Origin: an uncultured bacterium | GTDB taxonomy: Bacteria > Verrucomicrobiota > Kiritimatiellia > CAIKKV01 > CAITUY01 | DNA: 37,559 nt | Assembly: GCA_903958395.1 (NCBI GenBank) | Contig: CAJBSZ010000035.1 | Location: 1-37,559, forward strand | Reading direction: 5' to 3' | Part shown: positions 1 to 8,719 of the stretch, one piece after another | Layout: each line of letters starts with the position of its first letter | How positions within the stretch are numbered: the stretch's first letter is position 1 | Position numbers and translations under genes: made by a program | Notes under the pieces: model-generated | What the model saw: the letters and a program-made list of their open reading frames with translations, nothing else | What the model was told of the DNA's origin: nothing | The model's database searches: none

Positions 1-2202
1 ACCGAGGCCAACCACTGAATAAGAGGCGCCGGAAATATCCACCGCAATATAGGTGTCGCGGGGAACCGCGCCAGAAGACGTCCCCTTCGTTACTGGACAG
101 GTAACCTCCGGAACCGGGCCGGGCGGGTTTCCCTCGCCAATCGCTGGGAATGCGGAAATGCGAAGCCGGGCGGCTCCCAGAGGAATCAGGTTGACGGTTT
201 CCAATGCTCCATCTGACATCACTGGGCTCTGCGGAAGCGGTAGCACTACATTTTCCGAGTCCGCCACCCACTGTGGCACCCGCTTGGCTTTGACCCGCAG
301 TTCGATTGGCGCGGTTTCCGGCGTAAAGGGATTGACGGCAACCGGCCCTTCCCTACGCACCACTTCGATATCCGGCTTTGGGGAATTAAGTACCAGCCCA
401 TAGTTCCACGGCTTGGTGGCAGTCACCTTCCACTGCGGCCAGGCATCCGTGCCAGGATCCCATGTACCACCGAAATTGTCCTTCTCCCATTTCTCACCCA
501 GGTTCAGCGAGAACCACAAAGGTCCATATCCGACAGAAATGGAATTCTTGTTGGCCGTCCAAACACGCGTTTCGACATGCATCGGCATCCGCCAGACAAT
601 CCTGTCGCCATCGGTCCAATCCCGTTTGAGGATAACATAACCGGGCGTTTCCGCCTTGAATTCCACGGGTTGCTCATTTATTGACAGGGTCGGATCTACA
701 CACCAGCTCGGGATGCGCAGATAGAGCGGAAAACGGACCGGCTTCGGCGTGGAGAGCTTGAACGTCACCGTATCGGCAAAAGGATAATCGGTAGATTCTT
801 TCAGCTTCACTTCGATGCCGTTCCCCACCTTCGCCTTGACTTCGGAAGCAGAATAGAGCATCGCGCAGAGTCCCTTATCATGGGTCGCCAGCCAAAGTTC
901 ACCGGCGTAATAGGGCCAGCCCATGCCATGATTGTGCGCACAGCAGGCGTATTGGCTTGTTCCAGCCTTGTAGGCCAGCATGGCCAGTTCCCTGTTCTGG
1001 AATTGCCCACTCTCTTTGGGCACATCATCCAACTGAATGACATTGGCGGGGGTGGCGTAACGAATCGCCTTGTGATCCGGCGTAAGATTGGCTGGAAACG
1101 AGTTGAAGGCAATCTCCTCATTGCGATCCGCCCAGACAGGATTACCGGAAAGTTTCGTCATCGACTCGAACGTCAACATGTATTCAACAAAACTGCAGGC
1201 ATCCATTCCATGCCGCGGGTCACCAAACCCCTTCCGGCAATTCTCGTCACCGGCAATACCACCGCCGGGAAATTGCCCATGTTCTTCCATGATCTGCTGA
1301 TAATGTTTTTCCGGTATAGCCAACAAAGACGGATCGCCAGCCTGTTGCCAATATTCACCTGGCTGACGGATGCCCTGGGCGATATTGACAGTATGCCTCG
1401 AACAGAATTTAGGGGTCCAGTTCTTGGAATTTTGCTGAACCTTGGTGGCAAGGTTCAGCAACCATGGTTCGCCCGTGATATTGTAGAACCAGTAAATGTT
1501 GTTCAGCAAATCACAGCACCGAAAGCCACCCCACGCTCTATTAAAATATTCGACGGAAAATGTATCCAGGAACTTGTAATACTTGAGGAGGCACTGGACG
1601 GCTTTCTCATCGCGCGAAAACTCATAATAGGATCTCAAGGCATAAAGCATGGGCATATGCGTATAGGAGTCCTCAAATTCACCACTGAACGTCTTCGGCC
1701 TGCTGATGTTGGGGCCAAAATACCCATCAGCATCCTGGGTCGCCATGACACCCGTCATCCATTTGTGCGCATTGGCGATCATGGCGGGGTCGTTCCGGAC
1801 ATACGCTAAGCTGACATAACCGCGCAACCAGTAGGACACCCAGAAAGGGGTGTCTATAAAACTGAAAGCCGACTCCCGATGGATCCAGCCTGTCTTGTCG
1901 AATTTGGCATACTTCGAGACTTCCTCAATGCGCCCGGCAAGACCATCAGCATCCAATTCCAATTGCTTACGGAGCCATCCACCGGGGACAACGTTTCCGA
2001 CAGGGAGTTTCATGAACGGCACCGCCTGCAACGGCGCCCGATTCTGCACATACCACCCATCACGACCAGAAGCCTTTACTTCACGGATCACCCGGACAAC
2101 CATTTTCTCTTGCAGCTCGTTCTGCACGGTTGGCTCGGGCACCCGCTCCGCAATGGCCGACACCGACATCAGACAACCTAACGCTATCGCGATTTCCCTC
2201 AT
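1..2202 (-). CDS. GH127-type (DUF1680) beta-L-arabinofuranosidase-like protein, 3' end beyond window
   Basis: The reading frame is open from an ATG at 2202 to the window edge (734 codons, C-terminus missing). The start follows a GAGGG Shine-Dalgarno and a predicted promoter at 2232-2281. An N-terminal hydrophobic segment (residues 3-18) suggests export. The (alpha/alpha)6-barrel family signature is recognisable: an Asp-Ala-Cys motif at residues 334-336 and a Cys-Cys pair at 420-421 followed by AHNHGMGWP. In characterised GH127 enzymes one Glu and three Cys bind zinc and a Cys is the nucleophile. Here the Glu is Asp, so the family is clear but activity and substrate are not. The C-terminal half is beta-sandwich-like. 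It differs strongly from the canonical GH127 at 21925-23865, so the two are not recent duplicates. Confidence 0.8.
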   Translation of the reverse strand, partial: MREIAIALGCLMSVSAIAERVPEPTVQNELQEKMVVRVIREVKASGRDGWYVQNRAPLQAVPFMKLPVGNVVPGGWLRKQLELDADGLAGRIEEVSKYAKFDKTGWIHRESAFSFIDTPFWVSYWLRGYVSLAYVRNDPAMIANAHKWMTGVMATQDADGYFGPNISRPKTFSGEFEDSYTHMPMLYALRSYYEFSRDEKAVQCLLKYYKFLDTFSVEYFNRAWGGFRCCDLLNNIYWFYNITGEPWLLNLATKVQQNSKNWTPKFCSRHTVNIAQGIRQPGEYWQQAGDPSLLAIPEKHYQQIMEEHGQFPGGGIAGDENCRKGFGDPRHGMDACSFVEYMLTFESMTKLSGNPVWADRNEEIAFNSFPANLTPDHKAIRYATPANVIQLDDVPKESGQFQNRELAMLAYKAGTSQYACCAHNHGMGWPYYAGELWLATHDKGLCAMLYSASEVKAKVGNGIEVKLKESTDYPFADTVTFKLSTPKPVRFPLYLRIPSWCVDPTLSINEQPVEFKAETPGYVILKRDWTDGDRIVWRMPMHVETRVWTANKNSISVGYGPLWFSLNLGEKWEKDNFGGTWDPGTDAWPQWKVTATKPWNYGLVLNSPKPDIEVVRREGPVAVNPFTPETAPIELRVKAKRVPQWVADSENVVLPLPQSPVMSDGALETVNLIPLGAARLRISAFPAIGEGNPPGPVPEVTCPVTKGTSSGAVPRDTYIAVDISGASYSVVGLG

Positions 2203-2231
2203 CAATCCCTCATCTTTCAAATTTCGTGATC

Positions 2232-2281
2232 ATTGTTGCCTCGAAACAACATTGCTGCAATTCCCATAAACAGGGGAGGCG
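2232..2281 (-). promoter_or_regulatory. Shared promoter module, copy a (GH127-type gene)
   Basis: Read on the minus strand: CTCCCCTGTTTATGGGAA (about 2261-2281), then TTGCAG as -35 (2255-2260), exactly 17 bases, then AACAAT as -10 (2232-2237). Expected transcription start is near 2225, giving a leader of about 23 bases that contains the Shine-Dalgarno of the gene starting at 2202. The same arrangement occurs at four other places in the window. Promoter function is inferred. Confidence 0.6.
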
Positions 2282-2312
2282 AGAGGGGCTCATCCCTATC
2301 TGGATTTTATTA

Positions 2313-2663
2313 TTACGACCCCGGCGTTCTTTTCATAAGCGCTTCGATGGTGAAATCGAATTTTCCCTCTTCCGGCTCGTGGGCCGCCCAGAACACATAA
2401 AAGGGAATGGTATTCAGTCCCATCGCCTTGGCCATCTGGATACGATGACGCCAGTACACGGGAGGAATCCGTGACGGATGCATCTCGCCACCCCGGATCT
2501 GGAACGGCTTGCCGTCCAGCAGGAACTCGGAATTGTTCGTCCCTCCAAACGTGAACGTATGCGCCTGCGCAAGGATATCCGGTGAGTTCGCAACTGACTC
2601 CGATGCAAACGCCTGAAACAGACTCCCCGCCACCATCGCCACCACTAAAATGATTGGGTTCAT
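2313..2663 (-). pseudogene. Truncated GH35 beta-galactosidase (N-terminal fragment)
   Basis: The 116-residue frame starts with a signal peptide (hydrophobic residues 3-20, cut near AFASES) and then matches the start of GH35 beta-galactosidases: FLLDGKPFQIRGGEMHPSRI, PPVYWRHRIQMAKAMGLNTI and the following FYVFWAAHEPEEGKFDF stretch. GH35 enzymes are usually 550-800 residues; here the frame stops soon after the first beta-strand/helix unit, so both catalytic glutamates are absent. The break lies about 30 bases from the promoter module of the next gene, suggesting that a rearrangement replaced the rest of the gene. A start ATG and a GGGG purine tract about 11 bases upstream are retained. No catalytic activity is expected. 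Confidence 0.75.
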
Positions 2664-2693
2664 TGTATAATTTCCCCGTTTCCCTTAACCCAG

Positions 2694-2797
2694 AAGAGTT
2701 TGAACAGAAGCCGCAAAAGTCGCAAAGCAGAAGTCTTCTTTACCGCTTCCGGCGGAAAAAAATACTCCTTCGCGTTCTTTGCGGCTTCTGTTCCAAT
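2694..2797. repeat. Imperfect inverted repeat, TTTGAACAGAAG family, copy A
   Basis: The left arm (2699-2727) starts TTTGAACAGAAGCCGC and continues CAAAAGTCGCAAAG. The right arm (2770-2793) is CGCGTTCTTTGCGGCTTCTG followed by TTC. About 45 bases separate the arms. It lies within 12 bases of the stop codon of the beta-propeller gene (2809) and upstream of the GH35 remnant. Related arms recur at about 4101, 8528, 10348, 13190, 19918, 23880 and 27780. Confidence 0.7.
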
Positions 2798-2808
2798 CCT
2801 CTAAATTG

Positions 2809-3987
2809 TTACAACCCTGATAGATCCGAACACCACACCTCGTTGAGGGCATCACTTGTCGCGCGGTTGTAGTACAAACGCTTTCCATTCCTCGAAAAGG
2901 ATGGATTGACATGGGCCCGCATCTCCCAGGTCACACTCTGAAAACAATGCGACATGATGGTTGCCGTGACCTTCGTTGAGCCCTTCCTGTAAAGGTAAAG
3001 AAAGGGATCCGTGTTATACCACGATTCCCCCGCGAAAAAGCGCTTGTCGGGACTCATGGTGTTGTGCGTCGCAGCCCCGGCAAGGGTTTCAATCCATTTT
3101 CCGTCGCGGGTCCAGCGCCTGATCGAGTTGTCGTTCTCCAAACCATCCTGCACCGCCCGGTCATTCCCGAAAATGGACTGATGGTCGTCATACCAGTTGA
3201 AGTGCATCGGCTTTTTCCCAAAGAAAACCACATCGGTGAAATCGGGACGGAACGAGAACAAATACTCGCCGATAGGAGCCTTGGGTTTATTGCTTTGGAG
3301 ACAGAGGGCAATATACAAGCCGTCTTTCGACCAGGTTGGGTGGGTGATGACCCAGTAGGCGGGATCCTTCATATCAGGCATTTTGGCGGCATACTTCACA
3401 AAATCACGCTCATCACACACTTTGCTTATCTTCCCTGTCGCGGTATCGAGCACGAAAAGCCCCCTTCCAAATTGGGCCCGAGTGCCAAGACCGTACAAGA
3501 GCACCTTCCCCCTCACCGGCTCATGAAGGACTTCCAATCCGGGATAGGGGCCGAATTCAACCGTCCCGTTGATATTGATAATCGCCGATGCCGTCTGTTT
3601 CCCATCGAAACACGCGGCCACCTGGATTCGCTCGTTGTCAAGCCAGGCGATTCCGCCTGCATTGTGCACCCACAGATTCTTATAATCGATGATCTTGGTG
3701 TGCCCCGATAAATCTCTACGGCAATACCATATTGAACCCGCTCCTCCGCCACCGTCCTTCGGGCTTCGCGTCCACCTCGCATAGAGGATCTTGGTTCCGT
3801 CCGGGCTTTCCGGCGAGACATCGTAAGAACCTATGCCAGCAAACGCTCCTTCCGGCGAAACGCGCACGCTTCGGAGGCGTTCGGCGGTATCCGCCCCCAT
3901 CATGACCAGCGGGAAAATAAATCCAGCCACCGCGCTCATTACCAGCCTCGCGAAACGGCGTGAATAGCACGAAATTAATGTGTTCAT
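2809..3987 (-). CDS. Secreted TolB/WD40-like beta-propeller protein
   Basis: 392 residues starting at an ATG behind AAAAAGGGTCACG, itself downstream of promoter module b. Residues about 12-32 form a signal peptide or anchor. The rest reads as repeated propeller blades with SPDG-type turns: SPESPDGTKILYARW near residue 58, HPTWSKDGLYIALC in the middle, SPDKRFFAG and SRNGKRLYYNRA near the end. Such blades are typical of TolB-like, DPP-IV N-terminal and oligogalacturonate-lyase-like propellers. No catalytic triad or lyase residues can be assigned. A role in binding or processing polysaccharide outside the cytoplasm is inferred only from the GH neighbours. It appears to be a single-gene unit, bounded downstream by an inverted repeat. 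Confidence 0.65.
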   Translation of the reverse strand: MNTLISCYSRRFARLVMSAVAGFIFPLVMMGADTAERLRSVRVSPEGAFAGIGSYDVSPESPDGTKILYARWTRSPKDGGGGAGSIWYCRRDLSGHTKIIDYKNLWVHNAGGIAWLDNERIQVAACFDGKQTASAIININGTVEFGPYPGLEVLHEPVRGKVLLYGLGTRAQFGRGLFVLDTATGKISKVCDERDFVKYAAKMPDMKDPAYWVITHPTWSKDGLYIALCLQSNKPKAPIGEYLFSFRPDFTDVVFFGKKPMHFNWYDDHQSIFGNDRAVQDGLENDNSIRRWTRDGKWIETLAGAATHNTMSPDKRFFAGESWYNTDPFLYLYRKGSTKVTATIMSHCFQSVTWEMRAHVNPSFSRNGKRLYYNRATSDALNEVWCSDLSGL

Positions 3988-4015
3988 CGTGACCCTTTTT
4001 GCCCTTCAAGTCCCT

Positions 4016-4066
4016 ATTATTGATGCGGCCCCGAAAAACGGCAATTCCCATAAACAGGGGAGGCGG
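4016..4066 (-). promoter_or_regulatory. Shared promoter module, copy b (beta-propeller gene)
   Basis: Minus strand: upstream box CTCCCCTGTTTATGGGAA (about 4045-4066), -35 TTGCCG (4039-4044), 17-base spacer, -10 AATAAT (4016-4021). Predicted start of transcription is about 4009, with a leader of about 22 bases before the ATG at 3987. The upstream box is identical to copy a, while the spacers differ completely. Conservation is therefore confined to the promoter parts. Confidence 0.65.
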
Positions 4067-4100
4067 AAGAAGAAGGCGCTGTGTGACGAAAAGAGAATAG

Positions 4101-4118
4101 TTTGAACAGCTGTTCAAA
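4101..4118. repeat. 18-bp perfect palindrome, collapsed TTTGAACAG repeat copy
   Basis: TTTGAACAGCTGTTCAAA is perfectly self-complementary. It equals the two outer half-sites of the TTTGAACAGAAG repeat family joined without a spacer, and lies about 28 bases beyond the stop of the LamG-like gene (4146). Confidence 0.75.
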
Positions 4119-4145
4119 TTTCTTATTCTTTTCTTGATTTCGCAA

Positions 4146-5999
4146 CTACCTGATCTTGAACACAGTCCCACGCGGATTGTAAATAATGCCGACCTGCGAA
4201 ATCTGCACTGCATCCGCAAGCCCGTCGTGGTTCAAGTCCACCACGCTCTGGGAATAGTTCGTCAGACTCGGCGGCATGTTGGTCCAGATTTTGACATCAT
4301 CCAGGTACGCGGCGCCAGCCCCGGCGCTGAAGCTTATCCCCTGATAACGTTCCACACGCGACACAAACGGCACCTGCTGGCGCAGGAGTTGCCCGTTCAG
4401 GAAAAACGCCACCTTTTGCGCCGTGAAATCCTCGAAGACCGACACGCGGAACCAGGTTCCGGTCGCCGCTATTGGTGCCTGATTTCCCAATGCGTCGGTG
4501 GCGCATTCTTCCCAGGCGTTGGAGTTCCAGACCACCACATGGTTGTTCGTATTCACAAAAAACACCACCGCCCGGTTCGCGTTAGTCGCCGGATAGGGAA
4601 TCCCGGGATACTTGACCGCACTGTCGTTCAAATACATGTCAGTCCAGACTTTCTTCAGATCCTCCGCGCCGCTCACCGTATTCGACAACGCGGTATTGGC
4701 CACCACCTTCGCCGCCTTGAACCCTGAGTTGGTTACCGCCCCCTGCACAATAGACCGCCCATCCGAGGCGCCCCACCCCGCTCCGCCGCACAGAACCAAC
4801 GGCAGATTCATGGGATAAGCTTCAAAATCATCCGTGTGGTTCAGCAACGATGCCGTGATCGCCGTTCCGCATTTAGAATCCAAAGTGAACGTCCCGGTCA
4901 TCGTTACCCCGTTTGCCGTCACGGACCCATTCACCACCTGCACCAGGCCGCCCGACCCGATCATCAATCCGCTAAAATTCGCCGCCGTGTTGCTGATCGT
5001 CAGCAGCCCGCCCGCCGCAATACTCACCTGCCCCGTCACCGTGAACTGGCCCGAGGCGACCTCCACCATGCCCGTCGTCACCGTCATCGCCCCCTGGAAC
5101 GTCAGGTTCGTCGCGTTGGCAGCAAGGACGGCGCCGATCAGGGTCACCCCGTTCGACAAGGCCAGCGAGGTGGCATAGGTTCCATTGCTCACCACGATCC
5201 GACCGCCCACCGGAGCCGCCGCCACCGCGGCGGCGAAGGTCGAATAGTCGCCTGGGACGACTTTGGCAAGGCCGCCGTACTGCATGATCTCCACGGCGTC
5301 CGGCATCCCGTCCCCGTCAAGATCGGTTGTGGACGACAGGTTCGTCAATGACGACGGAATCGAGTTGCTGACGTAAACGTTGTCAACATAGCCGGTACTG
5401 GCGGCGCCGCTATTGAACCGGAGCCCGGAATAGGCGCTTGCGCTTGTGTTGATAAAGGGGAGATTCAGACGCAGGAGTTGCCCATTCAGGAACACCGCCA
5501 CATTGGTGTTCGCAAAGTCCTCGTAGACACTCACAGTGGCCCACACCCCGCTGGACAACCCTGTCACAGCCAATCCCCGGGCATTGTTGGTACAGAAATC
5601 CCACCCGTTGCTCGCGGTATTATACACCACGGCGTACCCGTTCGTCGTCACCCCCACCATCACCACAGCGGAGGAATTGACCAGGGGCAATGACGAAGGA
5701 ACCAGCCGCGTCGCATCGCAGATCTGGAATTCCGTCCAGACCTGGCCGTCCGCCCCCACCGGCACGGCATTTGTTGCCGCCGTATTCGGGGGTAGCGCCC
5801 CCAGTTTTGTCACCTCGCCGAAAACATTGCTCGACACGGTCACGCTGGCATCAGCGCCCCAACCGCCTTGCCCTGACAGGGTCGAGCCGTAAACGTAGGA
5901 CTCAAAATTGTCCCACAGCGGCACTGCCGCCAGCGACTTCCCCACCAGTCCCAACACGAGGATCCCCAGCAAACCCAACTTTATTTTTTTTGCCTTCAT
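4146..5999 (-). CDS. Secreted protein with two LamG-like (concanavalin-fold) domains
   Basis: 617 residues from the ATG at 5999, chosen because GGAGGGGG lies just upstream; an alternative TTG six codons earlier would overlap that Shine-Dalgarno. A Lys-rich n-region and hydrophobic stretch (about 6-26) form a signal peptide. The body holds an internal duplication: two LamG-like jelly-roll domains (about 30-210 and 395-585), each with a VFLNGQLLR- or FFLNGQLLR-type strand. Each is followed by an EF-hand/TSP3-like calcium loop, DLDGDGMPDAVEI after the first and DLNHDGLADAVQI after the second. Between them is a glycine-rich beta-helix-like stretch. No PEP-CTERM or LPXTG tail is visible. It lies 36 bases downstream of the beta-strand-repeat gene, probably in one transcript. 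Probable role: surface carbohydrate binding or adhesion (inferred). Confidence 0.7.
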   Translation of the reverse strand: MKAKKIKLGLLGILVLGLVGKSLAAVPLWDNFESYVYGSTLSGQGGWGADASVTVSSNVFGEVTKLGALPPNTAATNAVPVGADGQVWTEFQICDATRLVPSSLPLVNSSAVVMVGVTTNGYAVVYNTASNGWDFCTNNARGLAVTGLSSGVWATVSVYEDFANTNVAVFLNGQLLRLNLPFINTSASAYSGLRFNSGAASTGYVDNVYVSNSIPSSLTNLSSTTDLDGDGMPDAVEIMQYGGLAKVVPGDYSTFAAAVAAAPVGGRIVVSNGTYATSLALSNGVTLIGAVLAANATNLTFQGAMTVTTGMVEVASGQFTVTGQVSIAAGGLLTISNTAANFSGLMIGSGGLVQVVNGSVTANGVTMTGTFTLDSKCGTAITASLLNHTDDFEAYPMNLPLVLCGGAGWGASDGRSIVQGAVTNSGFKAAKVVANTALSNTVSGAEDLKKVWTDMYLNDSAVKYPGIPYPATNANRAVVFFVNTNNHVVVWNSNAWEECATDALGNQAPIAATGTWFRVSVFEDFTAQKVAFFLNGQLLRQQVPFVSRVERYQGISFSAGAGAAYLDDVKIWTNMPPSLTNYSQSVVDLNHDGLADAVQISQVGIIYNPRGTVFKIR

Positions 6000-6035
6000 T
6001 TTCGCCGCCCCCTCCAACGTTGACGAAGAGAGCTA

Positions 6036-8189
6036 TTAGTAGATTTCGACGATCATGCCTGTCGGGGACACAAGTTTCACCTGACCATTATTCACGACGG
6101 CTTGTGAATAGGATCGCCCGCCTGTAATCACCCAACCCGGAAGACTGCCGTTGGATGAAGCGGCACCTGCTCCGGCTCCAAAGGTGAACAACACATACGT
6201 ACTGGGCAATGAACCGGATACCTGGGTGACTTGCACCGTCGCCACCGTGGGCAACGACAGCGTGCCAGCCACATTAATGCCATTGTTCGTGGTGGCATTG
6301 TAGTACGAGTGGACCACAGCACCCGGACTCAAGGTCAGATTGTTGCTAAATGACAGTACCCCACCACCACTCGTGTCCCCGCCGGAAACCCCGGCACCAG
6401 CGGCCACCACCACCGAACCGGTAACCACCCCGTTCCCCGCCAGGATCTGGTTCGTGAGGGTGTAGGGGGCATAGGCGCTCACATCGAACACCGCGCCACT
6501 CGACACACTGACCACGGCCGAGTTGCTAATCGAGCCAGCGGCCGTCAGCTTCAACACACCATTACTGACCGTCGTCGCGCCGCTATAGGTGTTGTTCGAG
6601 GTCAGCACCATCGTACCGACACCCAGTTTGGTCAACGCCCCCGTTCCGGCCACAACGATGGCATTCGTCACGGTGTACCCGACCGTATCAAGGGAGGCGG
6701 CGGTCGTATTGGTCCAGACGGCGCCGGAAATCAGGTTCCCGTTCCTGGTGGCATGCAGGGTGCCGCCATTGAAGTTCAACTGGGCATCGGGAACGGTCAC
6801 GTTGACGTTGGCCACATACACGTCGCCGCCATAAATGTTGAGTGCCGACCCGACGCCGCCGAGCGCCACACTACTGCAGTTGGTCAGGATACCGCCGCTG
6901 GACACGGTCATCCAGTTGCCCGTGGAGCCGGCCTGGCCGTTGGTCAGCGCCTTGTTGCCGAGATCCCAGCGTGCGTTGCCGCCGGCGATGACGACATAGT
7001 TGCTGTTGACAACGTAGGTGCCAGCGTTGGCGCCAATGTACGAGGCTAACGTGCTAAACACTTGGCCGCCGTTGGTGATAACCATGTAGTTGTTAAGCGC
7101 GGCATCGGTGCCAGCGGCAATGCCAACGTAAAGAGAACCCACGTTGGTCACCATACCGCAGTTGTCCACCGTCAGCGAATTGCCTATGCCACGATAGGCA
7201 ATCTGAATAGTTGCGCCGCCCCCGTTCCACAACGAGCCGAGGTCACCCACATAGGCCGAGTTGCCGTTGGCGCCACCAATGTCGCCGATATACGAGGTGG
7301 AGCCGGTGTATAACTTGCCGCCATTGGTGATGATCAAGGAGTTACCAGCTGTCCCATAGCCCAAGTAGATCCGAGGCAAATTGGTCACGATGCCGCTGTT
7401 TATGGTCAACGTATTGGAGATGCCTGAGAATGATATTGAGTGCCCAACATCCCACTTCGAGTTCGCACCGGTGACAAGTACCTGATTGGTCTTGGTCGTA
7501 GCTGATGTACCAATGTACGTCCCAAAGGTAGAGGGAGAGGCAGTCATGTTGGTGCCAAAGAGGGTGCCGCCATTGGTAATGATCAACGCGGCGCCTGACC
7601 CGTTCATGGTGAGGCTGGCCGTGTTGGTGATCATCCCGCCATTAACCGTCAACGTTCCGCCGCTCACAGTCGTCGCGCCGGTGTAAGCGTTCGTGCCGGT
7701 CAGGGTCAGTGTGCCGGCCCCGGTCTTGGTCAGGACATTAGACCCCGCGATGGAGGTGATGTTGCTGTTGATCGTGATGTTACCGCTGGCGTTGCCCACG
7801 CCGATGGTCAGGTTGGTGCCCATCGTGATGGGCGTGTTGAGGGTGAACGTGCTGAGCCCGGCATTGGTGATCACCGGCATGGTGGTCGTCGCGTTGGTGA
7901 ACAGCAGGGAACTGCCCCCGGACGCCGAGAGGTTCACGGTCTGGTCCGTCGCCTGCCACATCTGGTTGAGCAGGAACGCGCCGGAAAGGTTGTTGACGCT
8001 GTCGTCCGTGCCCGCCGGGTTGAAGACGATCACCGCGTCGGAAGCGCCGGCGAGGGGCTTAGTGCCCGTCCAGCTTCCGTCCTCGGACCAGTTACCGGAC
8101 GCCGAATTGGTGTAGTTGGCCGCCTGAGCTGATGAGCAGAACACGACCGCCGCCATTGCCAGGAACATAAGTTTAAAGATCCGATTCAT
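6036..8189 (-). CDS. Autotransporter-associated beta-strand repeat surface protein
   Basis: 717 residues from the ATG at 8189, which follows a near-perfect AAGGAGGTGCAAG Shine-Dalgarno. A longer frame upstream has no such signal. The signal peptide spans about residues 5-25 (ending SSAQA). Two copies of the autotransporter-associated repeat are visible: LTKTGAGTLTLTGTNAYTGA near residue 170 and LTKLGVGTMVLTSNNTYSGA in the C-terminal third. Between them lie many NSLIITNGG / YMVITNGG / GGILTN units typical of a right-handed beta-helix. The composition is rich in Thr, Asn, Ser and Gly, with almost no charged residues. No outer-membrane beta-barrel domain follows, so it is not a complete autotransporter. 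It is the first gene of a two-gene unit with the LamG-like protein and is driven by promoter module c. Confidence 0.75.
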   Translation of the reverse strand: MNRIFKLMFLAMAAVVFCSSAQAANYTNSASGNWSEDGSWTGTKPLAGASDAVIVFNPAGTDDSVNNLSGAFLLNQMWQATDQTVNLSASGGSSLLFTNATTTMPVITNAGLSTFTLNTPITMGTNLTIGVGNASGNITINSNITSIAGSNVLTKTGAGTLTLTGTNAYTGATTVSGGTLTVNGGMITNTASLTMNGSGAALIITNGGTLFGTNMTASPSTFGTYIGTSATTKTNQVLVTGANSKWDVGHSISFSGISNTLTINSGIVTNLPRIYLGYGTAGNSLIITNGGKLYTGSTSYIGDIGGANGNSAYVGDLGSLWNGGGATIQIAYRGIGNSLTVDNCGMVTNVGSLYVGIAAGTDAALNNYMVITNGGQVFSTLASYIGANAGTYVVNSNYVVIAGGNARWDLGNKALTNGQAGSTGNWMTVSSGGILTNCSSVALGGVGSALNIYGGDVYVANVNVTVPDAQLNFNGGTLHATRNGNLISGAVWTNTTAASLDTVGYTVTNAIVVAGTGALTKLGVGTMVLTSNNTYSGATTVSNGVLKLTAAGSISNSAVVSVSSGAVFDVSAYAPYTLTNQILAGNGVVTGSVVVAAGAGVSGGDTSGGGVLSFSNNLTLSPGAVVHSYYNATTNNGINVAGTLSLPTVATVQVTQVSGSLPSTYVLFTFGAGAGAASSNGSLPGWVITGGRSYSQAVVNNGQVKLVSPTGMIVEIY

Positions 8190-8263
8190 CTTGCACCTCC
8201 TTGACATTGTACCCCCACTTGCAGGACACCGGTTTAACGGCGCCACTCGTTTTATACGTCAAT

Positions 8264-8314
8264 ATAATACGCCTAAGGCGCCATCCCGTCACCTCCCATA
8301 AAAGGGGGAGGCGG
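8264..8314 (-). promoter_or_regulatory. Shared promoter module, copy c (beta-strand-repeat gene)
   Basis: Minus strand: upstream box CTCCCCCTTTTATGGGAG (about 8293-8314), -35 GTGACG (8287-8292), 17-base spacer, -10 TATTAT (8264-8269). This copy is the most divergent at -35 but has the best -10. Predicted leader is about 68 bases before the ATG at 8189. The spacer contains the self-complementary GGCGCCTTAGGCG. Confidence 0.55.
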
Positions 8315-8320
8315 CGGGGG

Positions 8321-8454
8321 GGGCGCATCTGCGATTCGGTGCGGCTCAGCCGGAGGCTTCGCCCTACCATGCAGGAACCGAATCTGGGTTTGGTAGGGCG
8401 AACCGTCCCGGTGAGCCGCTATTACAGCGGTTATACCTAATCGCAGATGCGCCC
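8321..8454. repeat. Large compound hairpin, GGTAGGGCGA...GAGCCG family
   Basis: Outer arms GGGCGCATCTGCGATT (8321-8336) and its exact complement (8439-8454). Inner arms GCGGCTCAGCCGGAGGCTTC (start 8341) continuing to CGCCCTACCA, and TGGTAGGGCGAACCGTCCCG (start 8391) continuing to GTGAGCCGC. It could fold into one long stem of about 130 bases. No reading frame is conserved, and it lies upstream of promoter c. Confidence 0.75.
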
Positions 8455-8551
8455 GCGGCGGGGGGGTGCGATTTCTTGGTCCTGTGGCCAAAACGGCGGA
8501 AATGGGAGGAGGGAAGAAGAGTTTGAACAACCAGAAGGATTGTTTACACAC

Positions 8552-8643
8552 ACGGCTCACCGGGACGGTTCGCCCTACCAAAAATACAAATTCAGGCAAC
8601 ACTTGATTTAATCAGGTAGGGCGAGGCGTCCCTGCCGAGCCGT
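8552..8643. repeat. Hairpin repeat, GGTAGGGCGA...GAGCCGT family, copy 2
   Basis: Left arm ACGGCTCACCGGGACGGTTC (from 8552) continuing CGCCCTACC; right arm GGTAGGGCGAGGCGTCCCTG (from 8615) continuing CCGAGCCGT. Same arm sequence as the inner arms at 8341-8419. A single arm relic (GGAGGGCGAGACTTGTCCGA) lies near 26742. Confidence 0.75.
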
Positions 8644-8665
8644 CTTGATGCCAAGACAAAGAGAT

Positions 8666-8719
8666 AAAGGGCTATCCACTTCACTCACCCCCCTACAATC
8701 CCTTGTATATCCAAAATCA
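8666..8719. repeat. 54-base dispersed repeat, copy 1
   Basis: Starts AAAGGGCTATCCACTT and ends TATCCAAAATCA. It matches 27669-27721 at about 48 of 54 positions. The core holds ACAATCCCTTGT, an interrupted inverted repeat. No gene is associated. Confidence 0.7.

Noticed and set aside
2809-3987. Oligogalacturonate lyase assignment for the propeller protein
   Set aside because: Only general propeller blades are visible; no lyase active-site His or metal-binding set could be assigned.
6036-8189. Complete autotransporter adhesin
   Set aside because: The beta-strand repeats are present but no C-terminal outer-membrane barrel follows; the protein ends soon after the last repeat.
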